Shown: positions 16,538-28,130 of the stretch, one piece after another | Numbering within the stretch: position 1 is the first letter of the stretch | Layout: each line of letters begins with the position of its first letter | Assembly (NCBI RefSeq): GCF_014199215.1 | Contig: NZ_JACIJC010000001.1 | Location: 1 to 64,000, forward strand | Source of the DNA: Sphingobium boeckii | GTDB lineage: Bacteria > Pseudomonadota > Alphaproteobacteria > Sphingomonadales > Sphingomonadaceae | Reading direction: 5' to 3' | DNA length: 64,000 nucleotides | The notes under the pieces: model-generated | Databases searched by the model: none | The model's input: the letters and a program-made list of their open reading frames with translations, nothing else | What the model was told of the DNA's origin: nothing | Program-made: the position numbers and the translations under genes

Positions 16538-17263
16538 TTATTGCGCCACCGCCGTCACCAGATAATTCAGCGCGCGATTCTCGCTCAGCGCAAAGCCGTG
16601 ACCGACTGAAAAGCTGAGCCCCGTTACATCAGTCACCACCATTCCGGCGCCTTCCAGCAAAGCGGTCAGTTCCTCCGGTGTCAGGAATTTGTCCCAGTCA
16701 TGCGTGCCCCTGGGGATCCGCCCCAGCCCTTCGCCGACCGTGATCATCGCAAGCCGCGAGACCGCCGTGCGGTTGGGCGTGGAGAGGATCATCAAGCCGC
16801 CGGGTGCGAGCGACGAAGCCAGCGCGCGCACGAACGCCGCAGGATCGGCGACATGCTCGATCACCTCCATGCTGGTGACCAGATCGAAGCGCTGACCCAC
16901 CAGTTGCTCCACTTCGCCCGCGCGATAGTCGATCGCCAACCCTTGGCCCGCCGCATGAATCCGTGCGGCCGCGATATTTTCGGGCGCGGCATCCACACCC
17001 GTCACCGTGGCGCCAAGTCGCGCCAGCGGCTCGCACAGCAGCCCCGCGCCGCAGCCTAGATCAAGCGCGCTCTTGCCCGCCAGAGGCCGGCGCGCGGCGA
17101 TGTCCGTATGCCAATGCCCATCGATCGCGGCGCGGATATAGCCGAGCCGCACCGGATTAAGGCGATGAAGCATCGCCGAACTGCCCTTGGGATCCCACCA
17201 TTCCGCCGCCATTTTTCCGAAATGCGCTGCTTCTTTGGGGTCGATGGTTATTGCGTTTGCCAT
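16538..17263 (-). CDS. ubiG: Ubiquinone biosynthesis O-methyltransferase
   Basis: This 241-residue SAM-dependent methyltransferase carries out the two O-methylations of ubiquinone synthesis. The family pattern is complete: HFGKMAAEWWDPKGSSAMLHRLNPVRLGYI at the N terminus, the SAM motif LDLGCGAGLLCEPLARLGATVTGVD, VTSMEVIEHVADP, and the typical LSTPNRTAVSRLAMI...GTHDWDKFLTPEEL end. It is divergently placed to lysC with 79 bp between the two starts, a pair often seen in alphaproteobacteria. Confidence 0.97.
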   Translation of the reverse strand: MANAITIDPKEAAHFGKMAAEWWDPKGSSAMLHRLNPVRLGYIRAAIDGHWHTDIAARRPLAGKSALDLGCGAGLLCEPLARLGATVTGVDAAPENIAAARIHAAGQGLAIDYRAGEVEQLVGQRFDLVTSMEVIEHVADPAAFVRALASSLAPGGLMILSTPNRTAVSRLAMITVGEGLGRIPRGTHDWDKFLTPEELTALLEGAGMVVTDVTGLSFSVGHGFALSENRALNYLVTAVAQ

Positions 17264-17342
17264 ACCCCCTCTCTATCAGGGCCGCGCCCGCCGCCATAGT
17301 CCTTTGGCAGCAGGCTTTTCAGGGAATTTCCAAGGCGTTTCC

Positions 17343-18605
17343 ATGGCCCGTATCGTGATGAAATTCGGCGGCACTTCAATGGCCGGCATCGAGCGCATTC
17401 GCAACGTCGCAGAGCGCGTCAAACGCGAGACCGAGCGCGGCAACGAGGTGGCCGTGGTCGTCTCCGCCATGGCGGGCGACACCGACCGGCTCGTCAACTT
17501 CTGCCGCGAAGCGAGTTCGCTTTACGATCCGCGCGAATATGACGTGGTGGTCGCGACCGGCGAACAGGTGACATCCGGGCTGCTGGCGATCGCGCTGCAA
17601 TCGCTGGGCGTGAAGGCGCGTTCATGGCTGGGCTGGCAATTGCCGATCCGCACCAATGACGCTCATGCCTCCGCCCGCATCCAGGATATCGACACCGAAG
17701 CGCTGATCGCGGCGATGGCGGCGGGCGAAGTGGCGGTGATCCCCGGATTTCAGGGCATGGCGGAGAGCGGCCGGGTGACCACTCTGGGTCGCGGTGGTTC
17801 GGATACGTCTGCGGTGGCGATTGCGGCGGCGGTGAAGGCAGATCGCTGCGACATCTATACCGATGTGGACGGGGTTTATACCACCGACCCCCGCATCGTC
17901 CCGCGCGCGCGCAAGCTCGCCAAGGTGACCTATGAAGAGATGCTCGAACTGGCGAGCGTTGGAGCCAAGGTGCTTCAGACGCGCTCGGTGGGGCTGGCGA
18001 TGAAGGAAGGTGTGCGCGTTCAAGTGCTCTCCTCCTTCGATGCGCCGACGGATGACGAAACGCCCGGCACGATGATCGTGGGCGACAATGAGATCGAGGA
18101 AAGCGAAATGGAACGGCAACGCATCACCGGCATCGCGCTGGACAAGAATGAGGCGAAGATCACGCTGACGGAAGTGCCCGATCGCCCCGGCGCGGTGGCC
18201 TCCATCTTTGCGCCGCTGGCCGACGCCAATATCAATGTGGACGTGATCGTGCAGAACATCGCACATGACACCGGATCGACCGACGTGACGTTTACCGTGC
18301 CCGGTGCCGAACTGGCGCGCGCGATCGACGTGCTTGAAAAGGCGCAGGGCAGCATCGGCTATGGCAATCTTCGCCATGACACGAAAATCTGCAAGGTCTC
18401 GGTGGTCGGCGTCGGGATGCGCAGCCATGCAGGTGTCGCCTCCACCATGTTTACCGCGCTGGCCGGCCGCGGCATCAATATTCAGGCGATCGCCACGTCG
18501 GAGATCAAGGTCTCCGTGCTGATCGAGGAAGATTATGCCGAACTCGCCGTGCGTGTGCTCCACACGGCTTACGGGCTGGACGCCCCCGAAGCGCTGGAAG
18601 CGTGA
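17343..18605 (+). CDS. lysC: Aspartate kinase
   Basis: This 420-residue enzyme phosphorylates aspartate, the first step to lysine, methionine, threonine and diaminopimelate. It has the N-terminal [20 protein letters not shown] motif, [15 protein letters not shown] and [14 protein letters not shown] in the kinase domain, and two C-terminal ACT domains ([29 protein letters not shown]...; [21 protein letters not shown]) for feedback control by amino acids. The frame is open upstream, but the ATG at 17343 gives the standard N terminus. It overlaps the next gene by 4 bp (GTGA). Confidence 0.97.
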   Translation: MARIVMKFGGTSMAGIERIRNVAERVKRETERGNEVAVVVSAMAGDTDRLVNFCREASSLYDPREYDVVVATGEQVTSGLLAIALQSLGVKARSWLGWQLPIRTNDAHASARIQDIDTEALIAAMAAGEVAVIPGFQGMAESGRVTTLGRGGSDTSAVAIAAAVKADRCDIYTDVDGVYTTDPRIVPRARKLAKVTYEEMLELASVGAKVLQTRSVGLAMKEGVRVQVLSSFDAPTDDETPGTMIVGDNEIEESEMERQRITGIALDKNEAKITLTEVPDRPGAVASIFAPLADANINVDVIVQNIAHDTGSTDVTFTVPGAELARAIDVLEKAQGSIGYGNLRHDTKICKVSVVGVGMRSHAGVASTMFTALAGRGINIQAIATSEIKVSVLIEEDYAELAVRVLHTAYGLDAPEALEA

Positions 18606-19624
18606 CCATCGGACAAGAACGCCTCGCCCGCCGGATGGCGCGGGGCGCTGCATTCCTGGGCAGCGAGGTCGCCATATTGGGCGGCGCGATGAGCTGGATT
18701 TCCGAGCGCCATCTGGTCTCGGCCATTTCCAATGCGGGCGGCTTCGGCGTGATCGCGTGCGGCGCGATGTCGCCCGAATTGCTGGACGCCGAGATCGCCG
18801 CGACCAAGACACTGACGGCGAAGCCCTTCGGTGTGAATCTGATCACAATGCACCCGCAGTTGTTCGATCTGATCGCGGTCTGCACCCGGCATCAGGTGAC
18901 CCATGTCGTTCTCGCCGGTGGCCTGCCGCCGACGGGTGCGCTCGACGCGATCAAGGCGGGTGGCGCGAAGGTGATCTGCTTTGCGCCGGCTCTCTCTTTG
19001 GCGAAGAAACTGATCCGGTCGGGGGTCGATGCGCTGGTGATCGAGGGGATGGAAGCGGGCGGCCATATCGGCCCCGTCTCCACCTCCGTTCTCGCGCAGG
19101 AAATCCTCCCCGAAATCGCCGATCAGGTGCCCGTGTTCATCGCGGGCGGGATCGGCAAGGGCCAGGCGATCGCCGGCTATCTCGATATGGGGGCGGCCGG
19201 GGTCCAGCTTGGTACGCGCTTCGTCTGCGCCACCGAGTGCATCGCGCATCCCCTGTTCAAGAAAGCCTTTATCCGCGCTTCGGCGCGCGATGCGATCACC
19301 AGCATCCAGGTCGATCCGCGCCTGCCCGTCATCCCGGTGCGCGCGCTGAAGAACAAGGAAACCGAGGCTTTTTCGGCAAAACAGCGCGATGTGGCGGCGC
19401 AGCTTGACGCGGGCACGATCGAAATGGGCGAGGCGCAGCTCCAGATCGAGCATTATTGGGCCGGCGCCTTGCGCCGCGCGGTGATCGACGGCGATGTGGA
19501 GAATGGGTCGGTGATGGCCGGGCAATCCGTGGGCATGGTGAAGGCCGAAGAACCCGTGGCGGATATTATTGCAACATTGATGGATGAGGCAGCGCAAGCG
19601 TTGAAAGCGCGGTTCGAAGGCTAA
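18602..19624 (+). CDS. NAD(P)H-dependent flavin oxidoreductase / nitronate monooxygenase-like
   Basis: This 340-residue TIM-barrel FMN protein of the nitronate monooxygenase family begins with a GTG inside the lysC stop region. Family features are GGAMSWISERHLVSAISNAGGFGVIACG near the start, KPFGVNLI, VIEGMEAGGHIGP (FMN-phosphate and active-site histidine region) and FIAGGIGKGQAIAGYLDMGAAGVQLGTRFVCATE. It could be a nitronate monooxygenase or an enoyl-reductase-like flavoprotein; the sequence does not decide. Coupling to lysC suggests only co-expression, as I know of no pathway link. Confidence 0.88.
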   Translation: MTIGQERLARRMARGAAFLGSEVAILGGAMSWISERHLVSAISNAGGFGVIACGAMSPELLDAEIAATKTLTAKPFGVNLITMHPQLFDLIAVCTRHQVTHVVLAGGLPPTGALDAIKAGGAKVICFAPALSLAKKLIRSGVDALVIEGMEAGGHIGPVSTSVLAQEILPEIADQVPVFIAGGIGKGQAIAGYLDMGAAGVQLGTRFVCATECIAHPLFKKAFIRASARDAITSIQVDPRLPVIPVRALKNKETEAFSAKQRDVAAQLDAGTIEMGEAQLQIEHYWAGALRRAVIDGDVENGSVMAGQSVGMVKAEEPVADIIATLMDEAAQALKARFEG

Positions 19625-19765
19625 ATCGCGGCCCTTGGTCACACGTTAATACATTCTTACATTTTGTCCCTCCGCGGGACGGTCATTTTTAACCCAAATT
19701 TCACACTTGAGGCCCGTCAGGATTCGCTGCACTGCAATAGGCGAAGAGTAATTCGGGGAAACATC

Positions 19766-20569
19766 ATGACGATAGCACGCAAGGCCAAGGCGCTTCTGGC
19801 ATCCGCCATTCTGACATGCGGGTTGGCGACAGGCGCAAATGCGGCGACGACGATCAATCTAAACTCAACTGCCCAGGGAAGCGTCTCCAGCAACGTAGGC
19901 ACGTTTACCCAAGATGGCGTCACCGTGAAGATTACAGCTTGGACGCTTGGCCTCGATGGCAAAATCAGCCGGTCAGCCCTCGGCCAGTGGACCGGAGCCA
20001 CCGCCGGTCTGGGCGTTACCTCCACCAGTGAGGACGGCAGCCTCAACACGCACACGGCCGACAACAACGCCGGCAAAGACTTCTTCATCTTCCAATTCAG
20101 CACGCTTGTAGACGTCACCTCGGCGCAATTGAACACCTACAGCGTTCTCAACAAGACCGCCGATAGCGATGCCACGGTTGGTTTTGGAAACAGCGGACTG
20201 GCCTATGGAACATTGCCCACCCTGACCAACCAAAGCTTGAGCGATCTTACCACGCTGATCAACGGCGGAGCGCTGTGGGATTCGGAAGGCGGGCCTTCCA
20301 GTCGCCCGCTATCGCTCGATCAGTCGCTTGCAACCGCTGGCAAGATTGGTGACATGTTGCTGATCGGCGCGGATTTTGATGGCTCTGATGGCAAGCTCAA
20401 AAACATCACCAGCATTGATGGCTTCAAGCTTGGCAGCATCACCTTCAACAAGGTGACGCCGCCCATTCCCGAGCCCGCCACCTGGGCGATGATGATCACC
20501 GGCTTCGGTTTCGTGGGCGGCTCGATGCGTCGTCGCCGCAACGCCGACGCGGCTGCGCAGACCGCCTGA
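19766..20569 (+). CDS. PEPxxWA-CTERM sorting-domain protein
   Basis: The 267-residue product has a signal peptide (ARKAKALLASAILTCGLATGANA) and ends with IPEPATWAMMITGFGFVGGSMRRRRN: the PEPxxWA motif, a short hydrophobic stretch and a basic tail. This is the sorting signal read by exosortases of sphingomonads. The mature part (TTINLNSTAQGSVSSNVGTFTQDGVTVKITAW...) looks like an extracellular beta-sandwich rich in Thr, Ser and Asn, without cysteine. The ATG at 19766 has a GGGGAA site upstream. Base composition is lower in GC than the neighbours, common for such secreted proteins. No exosortase gene lies in the window. Confidence 0.92.
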   Translation: MTIARKAKALLASAILTCGLATGANAATTINLNSTAQGSVSSNVGTFTQDGVTVKITAWTLGLDGKISRSALGQWTGATAGLGVTSTSEDGSLNTHTADNNAGKDFFIFQFSTLVDVTSAQLNTYSVLNKTADSDATVGFGNSGLAYGTLPTLTNQSLSDLTTLINGGALWDSEGGPSSRPLSLDQSLATAGKIGDMLLIGADFDGSDGKLKNITSIDGFKLGSITFNKVTPPIPEPATWAMMITGFGFVGGSMRRRRNADAAAQTA

Positions 20570-20601
20570 ACCCGGATTATTTTGCCCTGAGCGGGGCGTG
20601 A

Positions 20602-20660
20602 GCGGCAATGGATGAAACAATTCCCGCCTTTCGGGGCAGAATTGTGGAATCCGTTGCCGC
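20602..20660 (+). terminator. Long imperfect hairpin before ptsP
   Basis: GCGGCAA (20602-20608) pairs with TTGCCGC (20654-20660), GGAT with ATCC, and ACAATTC (20617-20623) with GAATTGT (20639-20645), closing on a CCCG/CGGG tip. A TTTCTGTT stretch follows. It lies 32 bp after the stop of the PEPxxWA-CTERM gene and ends 22 bp before the ptsP start, so it could end the upstream transcript or act in the ptsP leader. Confidence 0.55.
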
Positions 20661-20681
20661 TTTCTGTTAGCCGCTTGCACT

Positions 20682-22958
20682 ATGGTTTCCTCCACCACCG
20701 CTTCCGCCCGCGAAATCCTGACCGGCCTTCACGATGTGATGGCATCGCGCACCAATGCGCAGGCCAAACTCAACAAGGTCGTCAACATCATTGGCGGGGC
20801 GCTCGATTCCGAAGTCTGCTCCATCTATCTGCTCCGCGATGGCGTGCTAGAACTGTTCGCGACCCGCGGGCTGAAGCAGGAAGCCGTCCATGTGACCAAG
20901 CTGGCGCTGGGCGAGGGCCTGGTCGGCACGATCGCCGAACATGTCGAGACGCTCAATCTGGACGAAGCCGCCAGCCACCCCGATTTCGCCTATAAACCCG
21001 AAACGGGCGAGGAACTGTTCCACAGCTTCGCCGGTGTCCCGATCGTGCGGCGCGAGGAAGCCGTGGGTGTGCTCTCGATCCAACATGCCGAGCCGCGCAA
21101 ATATGATGATGTCGTCATCGAAGCGCTGCAGACCGTGGCCATGGTGCTGTCCGAATTGATCTCCAACGCCGGGCTGATCGACGAGACCGCCACCGCGGTC
21201 GGCCGTGTGAACAATACCGCGCCGATGCGCCTCACCGGGCTAAAACTGGTGGACGGCATGGCGCGCGGCCACGCCGTCTATCACCAGCCCCGCGTGACGA
21301 TCGAACACACCGTGGCAGAAGATACCGAAGCCGAGCGCCACCGCGTCTATTCGGCGTTCGACAAGATGCGCGAACAGATCGAACGGATGGCGAGCCAGGC
21401 GGAGTTCGGCGGCGGCGGCGAGCATCAGGAGGTGCTCGAAATGTACCGGATGTTCGCTTACGATGAAGGCTGGAGCCGCCGGATCAACGAAGCGATCGAC
21501 AGCGGCCTCACCGCGGAAGCCGCGATCGAGCGCGTGCAGCAGCGCACCCGGATGCGGATGCGCCAGATCGACGATCCCTTGCTGGCGGACCGGATGCACG
21601 ATCTGGAGGATCTCTCCAACCGCTTGCTCCGCATCGTTTCGGGCCAGCTCGGCTCGGCGGCGCAATTGGGCCTGCGGCAGGATACGATCCTGATCGCGCG
21701 CAATCTGGGCCCGGCCGAACTGCTCGAATATGATCGTCGCCGCCTGAAGGGCGTGATCCTGGAGGAGGGATCGCTCACCTCGCACGTCACCATCGTCGCG
21801 CGCGCCATGGGGGTGCCGGTGCTCGGCCGCGTCGCGCATGTCCGCCGGATGATCGGCGAGGGCGATCTGCTGCTGCTGGATGGCAATGAAAGCACGGTCT
21901 ATGTGCGCCCGAGCGATCCGATGGAGGAGAGCTTCGAGGGCAAATTGGCGATCAGCCAGAAGCGCCGCGCCGCTTTTGCGGCCTCGAAGAACGAACCGTC
22001 GATCACCAGGGACGGCACGAAGATCACGCTGATGGTGAACGCCGGCCTGCGCGATGACGTCAGCGCGCTCGACGTGACGGGCGCGGACGGCATTGGCCTG
22101 TTCCGCACCGAATTTCAGTTTCTCGTCTCCGCCACGTTGCCGCAGCGCGAAAAGCAGCAGCGGCTGTACCGCGAAGTGATGGAGGCCGCGGGCGATCGCC
22201 CCGTGGTGTTCCGCACCGTCGATATCGGTGGCGACAAGGCGCTGCCCTATATGCGGCTGGACGAAGAGGGGCAGGAGGAAAATCCGGCCATGGGCTGGCG
22301 CGCGCTCCGCGTGGCGCTGGAGCGCGAAGGCCTGATGAAGGCGCAGGCGCGCGCACTGATCGAAGCCGCCGCGGGACGCACGCTCAACGTGATGTTTCCC
22401 ATGGTCTCCGAACCGTGGGAATTCGATCAGGCCAAGGCACTGTTCGAAGCACAGCGGGCGTGGCTGGCGTCGCGCAACCGGATGCCGCCGACTGCGATCC
22501 GCTATGGCGCGATGCTCGAAGTGCCCGCGCTGGCCGAATGCCTCGATATCCTGCTGCCCAATCTCGATTTTCTCTCGGTCGGCACCAATGATCTGACGCA
22601 ATTCCTGTTCGCCGCCGACCGCGCACATCCCAAGCTGGCCGAACGCTATGACTGGCTTTCGCCCGCCATATTGCGCTTTCTGCGCCGCCTGGTCGCGCCG
22701 GTGCACGATGCCGGGGTTCAGCTTGCGGTCTGCGGTGAAATGGGCGGGCGTCCGCTGGAGGCGATGGCGCTGATCGGGCTGGGTATCAACCGGCTTTCGA
22801 TCACGCCGGTGGCGATCGGCCCGGTCAAGGCGATGCTCCGTTCGCTCGACCGCGCGGCGCTCGCGCCCGTCATAAACGGGCTGCTGGATCGGCCCCCGGC
22901 GGACATGCGCGCAGCGCTACGCGACTGGGCGGTCCAAAATGGCGTCGAAATCGCATAA
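20682..22958 (+). CDS. ptsP: Phosphoenolpyruvate-protein phosphotransferase PtsP (EI-Ntr)
   Basis: This 758-residue enzyme I of the nitrogen-related phosphotransferase system takes phosphate from PEP to NPr/EIIA-Ntr, a regulatory chain. An N-terminal GAF domain (residues 5-150: ILTGLHDVMASRTNAQAKLNKVVNIIGGALDSEVCSIYLL...) may sense glutamine. The enzyme I part follows, with the phosphorylated histidine in EEGSLTSHVTIVARAMGVPVLG. The PEP-binding barrel is last (GIGLFRTEFQF, RTVDIGGDKALPY, FLSVGTNDLTQFLFAADR, VCGEMGGRPLEA). In many alphaproteobacteria ptsP directly follows lysC; here two genes lie between. Confidence 0.96.
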   Translation: MVSSTTASAREILTGLHDVMASRTNAQAKLNKVVNIIGGALDSEVCSIYLLRDGVLELFATRGLKQEAVHVTKLALGEGLVGTIAEHVETLNLDEAASHPDFAYKPETGEELFHSFAGVPIVRREEAVGVLSIQHAEPRKYDDVVIEALQTVAMVLSELISNAGLIDETATAVGRVNNTAPMRLTGLKLVDGMARGHAVYHQPRVTIEHTVAEDTEAERHRVYSAFDKMREQIERMASQAEFGGGGEHQEVLEMYRMFAYDEGWSRRINEAIDSGLTAEAAIERVQQRTRMRMRQIDDPLLADRMHDLEDLSNRLLRIVSGQLGSAAQLGLRQDTILIARNLGPAELLEYDRRRLKGVILEEGSLTSHVTIVARAMGVPVLGRVAHVRRMIGEGDLLLLDGNESTVYVRPSDPMEESFEGKLAISQKRRAAFAASKNEPSITRDGTKITLMVNAGLRDDVSALDVTGADGIGLFRTEFQFLVSATLPQREKQQRLYREVMEAAGDRPVVFRTVDIGGDKALPYMRLDEEGQEENPAMGWRALRVALEREGLMKAQARALIEAAAGRTLNVMFPMVSEPWEFDQAKALFEAQRAWLASRNRMPPTAIRYGAMLEVPALAECLDILLPNLDFLSVGTNDLTQFLFAADRAHPKLAERYDWLSPAILRFLRRLVAPVHDAGVQLAVCGEMGGRPLEAMALIGLGINRLSITPVAIGPVKAMLRSLDRAALAPVINGLLDRPPADMRAALRDWAVQNGVEIA

Positions 22959-23067
22959 TCTCTGTCTTTTCCAACGCATCCCGGCGAGACTGATCATTGA
23001 CAGGCCGGTGCATCGGGTGAGACAAAGCCGCTCGACGTGTCGCCAAATCAGAAAGCCAGCATAGCGG

Positions 23068-23967
23068 ATGACGGACCCTATTGAAGGCGCAGGCATGTTC
23101 CCCAAAAGCGTGGGAGAACGGCTGGCTGAGGCCCGCAAAAAGGCGAAGATCGATCTCGCCGATGTATCGTCGCGCACACGCATTCCCTTGCGTCATCTGG
23201 AAGCGATCGAAACCGGGCGTTACGCCGACCTTCCCTCCGCCACTTATGCGACGGGCTTCACCAAGGCCTATGCCCGTACTTTGGGGATGGATGAGGTCGA
23301 GATCGGCCGCGACGTGCGCGCAGAGCTTCAGGCGATCGGCGCCGGCTATAGCCAGCCGGACTATTTTGAACCCGCCGATCCCGCGCGCGTTCCACCGCGG
23401 GCGCTGGCCTGGACCGCAGCACTGGTCGCGATCCTGATCATCGGCGGCTTTGCCCTCTGGCGATCCGGGGTGATCGACGGGCTGGGCGGACGCGATCCCG
23501 CCGCCATCGCCGCCGGCACGGATGTGACAGAACAAGGCGGACCGGCGAGCGAAGCGACGATCAATCTTGCCGCCCCCGCGGCGACGCCTGCCGCCCCCCC
23601 CAGTGGCCAGGTGGTGCTCACCGCCAATGACGAAGTGTGGGTGCGCATTTATGACGCCGCCAACCAGCGTCTGCTGGAAAGCACGATGAAGCCGGGCGAC
23701 CGCTTCGAAGTGCCCGCCGACGCCAATAATCCGCAGATCAACGTGGGCCGCCCCGAGGCGCTGACCGTCACGGTGGGCGGACAGCCTGTGCCCGCGCTCG
23801 GCATACCCGGTCGACCGATCCGTGATGTGGGCGTAAGCGCCGCGGCGCTGGCCGCCCGCCCGGCCCCTGCGCCCGATCCGTCCGCGCCGCCCACAGCGGC
23901 CACAGTCACACCGGCCGCAGCAGCGCCCGCCGCAAGCAACGCGGCCACACCGGCCGGGCAGCCCTGA
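23068..23967 (+). CDS. RodZ-like helix-turn-helix membrane protein
   Basis: This 299-residue protein has an N-terminal xre-type HTH_25 domain (residues 13-80: VGERLAEARKKAKIDLADVSSRTRIPLRHLEAIETGRYADLPSATYATGFTKAYA). One membrane segment follows (about 112-133: LAWTAALVAILIIGGFALW), then a proline/alanine-rich periplasmic part with a DUF4115-like domain (VVLTANDEVWVRIYDAANQRLLESTMKPGDRFEVP). This is the architecture of RodZ, which links MreB to the cell-wall machinery. It is followed 46 bp on by the cpoB-like gene. The end is low-complexity (PAAAAPAASNAATPAGQP). Confidence 0.88.
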   Translation: MTDPIEGAGMFPKSVGERLAEARKKAKIDLADVSSRTRIPLRHLEAIETGRYADLPSATYATGFTKAYARTLGMDEVEIGRDVRAELQAIGAGYSQPDYFEPADPARVPPRALAWTAALVAILIIGGFALWRSGVIDGLGGRDPAAIAAGTDVTEQGGPASEATINLAAPAATPAAPPSGQVVLTANDEVWVRIYDAANQRLLESTMKPGDRFEVPADANNPQINVGRPEALTVTVGGQPVPALGIPGRPIRDVGVSAAALAARPAPAPDPSAPPTAATVTPAAAAPAASNAATPAGQP

Positions 23968-24013
23968 ACTTTCAAAAGAAATCGGTCCCGCAACAGACGG
24001 GAATGGAGAGATA

Positions 24014-24889
24014 ATGCGTAAATTCCTGATCTTATCCCTGCTGCTTGCCGGCGGCGGTGCCGCGCCCCTGGCGGCGCAGGACAGCAGCGTCACGGGCCGG
24101 GTGACCAAGCTGGAAAAGGAAATGAAGGCCGTCCAGCGCAAGGTGTTTCCTGGCGGCACCGCGCAATTTGCTGAACCCGACATTCGCGCACCGGTCATCC
24201 CGCCGCCGGTGATCGGCGATCCAGCCTCCAATCCGGTTGCCGACCTTTCCGAGCGGGTGAGCGCACTGGAATCGCAGGTGCGCGAACTGACCGGGCAGAG
24301 CGAACAGAATGCGTTCAAATTGCGCCAGATCGAAGACGCCCAGACCCGCCTGGATGCCCGCCTGAAAGCCATCGAGATTCCCCAGGTTCAGCCACCCGCG
24401 ATGGTGGAGGCACCCGGCGTCGGGGCCGCGCCCACACCGGGCGCGACATCCGATACGCGCAAGACAGAACTGGCGGCGATCCAGAAGCCCAAGACCGCCG
24501 ATCCGGCTGATGACAGCTACACCTATGGCTATCGTCTGTGGGCCGCGAAATTCTATCCCGAGGCGCAGACCCAGCTTCGCCAGACGGTCGAAAAATATCC
24601 CAAATATAAGAAGATCAGCTCCGCGCGCTTCTGGCTGGGCCGCGCGCTGCTCGAAGACGGCAAGCCTGCCGCCGCCGCCAAGGAATTGGCCGCGAATTAT
24701 GACCTTTCCCCCCAAGGGGAGCGTGCGCCCGATAGCGTCTATTATCTCGGCATCGCGCTGACCCGCTATGGCAGCCAGGCCGGTGCCTGCAAGGCATTCG
24801 CCACCTTCAACGACGTTTATGGCGCAACCGCGACCCCCACGCTGAAAGCCAGCGTCGCCAAGGGCCGCGCCGACGCCAAGTGCAAATGA
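24014..24889 (+). CDS. YbgF/CpoB-like periplasmic TPR protein
   Basis: The 291-residue product has a signal peptide (MRKFLILSLLLAGGGAAPLAA), a heptad-rich coiled coil (LSERVSALESQVRELTGQSEQNAFKLRQIEDAQTRLDARLKAIE, about 76-120) and C-terminal TPR repeats (YTYGYRLWAAKFYPEAQTQLRQTVEKYPKYKKISSARFWLGRALLEDGKPAAAAKEL...). This is the layout of the Tol-Pal coordinator CpoB (YbgF). The usual tol-pal genes are not next to it; it lies between a RodZ-like gene and tilS-ftsH, an order common in this group. Confidence 0.87.
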   Translation: MRKFLILSLLLAGGGAAPLAAQDSSVTGRVTKLEKEMKAVQRKVFPGGTAQFAEPDIRAPVIPPPVIGDPASNPVADLSERVSALESQVRELTGQSEQNAFKLRQIEDAQTRLDARLKAIEIPQVQPPAMVEAPGVGAAPTPGATSDTRKTELAAIQKPKTADPADDSYTYGYRLWAAKFYPEAQTQLRQTVEKYPKYKKISSARFWLGRALLEDGKPAAAAKELAANYDLSPQGERAPDSVYYLGIALTRYGSQAGACKAFATFNDVYGATATPTLKASVAKGRADAKCK

Positions 24890-25116
24890 TGGTTTGCACG
24901 GCCTGTTGAACCCGTCTGCCCTACAGGGATTCATATGCTTGGCTGTACGCGGGCTCTCCCACATGGTTGAGCGGCGAGACCGGGTATGGCGTCCGGCATG
25001 AGCCAGACCGTTTTGGCAAGGCGGGACGATATGCGAATCCACTGTGAACTTTCGCCGAAATCCGCCGGTTCTGATCGCGCCATTTCCGCGAAATGAGATT
25101 GGCGGTAAGGCAGCCC

Positions 25117-26064
25117 ATGCCTGTCGCCATCTCCCCCGATCTGATCGAACGCTTTCGTTCACCTTTGGCATGGATCGACGCCGCGACGGCGCGGATCGGT
25201 GTGGCGGTTTCTGGCGGACCTGACAGTCTTGCGCTGCTGATGCTGGCGCACGGGGCGTGGCCGGGTCGGGTGCACGCCGCCACCGTTGATCACGGGCTGC
25301 GTCCGGAGGCGGCCCATGAAGCCGCGTTCGTGGCCGGCCTGTGCGCCGCGCAGGGGATTGCGCATAGCACGCTCTCACCCACTTGCCCCATTACCGGATC
25401 GGTCCAGCAGGCGGCCCGCAGGGCGCGCTACGCGCTGCTCGAAGAATGGCGGACGACCCACGGCCTGATGTGCATCATGACCGCGCATCATGCCGATGAT
25501 CAGGCTGAAACGCTGTTGATGCGACTCAACCGTGGCGCGGGTGTCGGCGGCCTCGCCGGCATCCGCGCGGAAAACGGCCATGTGATCCGCCCCCTGCTGG
25601 CGTGGCGGCGCGAAGACCTGGCCGCGATCGTGTCGAACTGCGGGCTGCATCATGTGAACGATCCCTCCAATGCCGACAGCCGGTTCGATCGCGTGCGGAT
25701 GCGCACGGCGCTGCGCACTGCAGAGTGGATCGATATCCCGGCGCTCGCGCGAAGCGCAGCGCATCTGGCCGATGCCGAAGCCGCGCTCTCATGGGCGGCG
25801 GACCGGCTGGAAAGCGAGCATATTATCGAAGAAGAACAGCGACTTGTCTTTGATCCGGCGTCGCTTCCCGAAGAGCTGGTGCGGCGGCTCCTGTTGCGGG
25901 CCATCGCGCGGCTCGATCCATCTGCGGAGCCATCCGGTCCCGAACTGGATCGCGCGCTTGCGGCCCTGCGTTCAGGGAGGAAGACAAGCCTGGGTGCGCT
26001 GGTGCTGAGCGGCGGCAAACGCTGGCGGATCGCCCCTGCACCCCCGCGCCGCGCGGCGCATTAA
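25117..26064 (+). CDS. tilS: tRNA(Ile)-lysidine synthetase
   Basis: This PP-loop ATPase puts lysine on C34 of tRNA-Ile(CAU), so that it reads AUA codons. The ATP motif SGGPDS is close to the N terminus (VAVSGGPDSLALLMLAHG), followed by TVDHGLRPEAAHEAAFV, TAHHADDQAETLLMRLNRGAGVGGLAGI and the RPLLAWRREDL...NDPSNADSRFDRVRMR region. At about 315 residues it is a short form without the full C-terminal domains. The start is uncertain: ATG at 25117 is chosen, while an in-frame ATG at 25093 would add eight residues. It precedes ftsH by 86 bp. Confidence 0.95.
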   Translation: MPVAISPDLIERFRSPLAWIDAATARIGVAVSGGPDSLALLMLAHGAWPGRVHAATVDHGLRPEAAHEAAFVAGLCAAQGIAHSTLSPTCPITGSVQQAARRARYALLEEWRTTHGLMCIMTAHHADDQAETLLMRLNRGAGVGGLAGIRAENGHVIRPLLAWRREDLAAIVSNCGLHHVNDPSNADSRFDRVRMRTALRTAEWIDIPALARSAAHLADAEAALSWAADRLESEHIIEEEQRLVFDPASLPEELVRRLLLRAIARLDPSAEPSGPELDRALAALRSGRKTSLGALVLSGGKRWRIAPAPPRRAAH

Positions 26065-26150
26065 TCTGTTTCCGTCGCAAATGCGGCGAGCACACATTGT
26101 CTTTAAGCTTTTCCGGCCTATCTTGAAACGAATCCAGCATAGCGGAACCG

Positions 26151-28100
<1,950 letters not shown>

Positions 28101-28130
28101 TCACCTGAACCCGAATAGCCACCGCTCTTC

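Noticed and set aside
21240-22706. 488-codon antisense frame within ptsP
   Set aside because: Shadow of the ptsP reading frame with high-His/Arg composition and no ribosome site.
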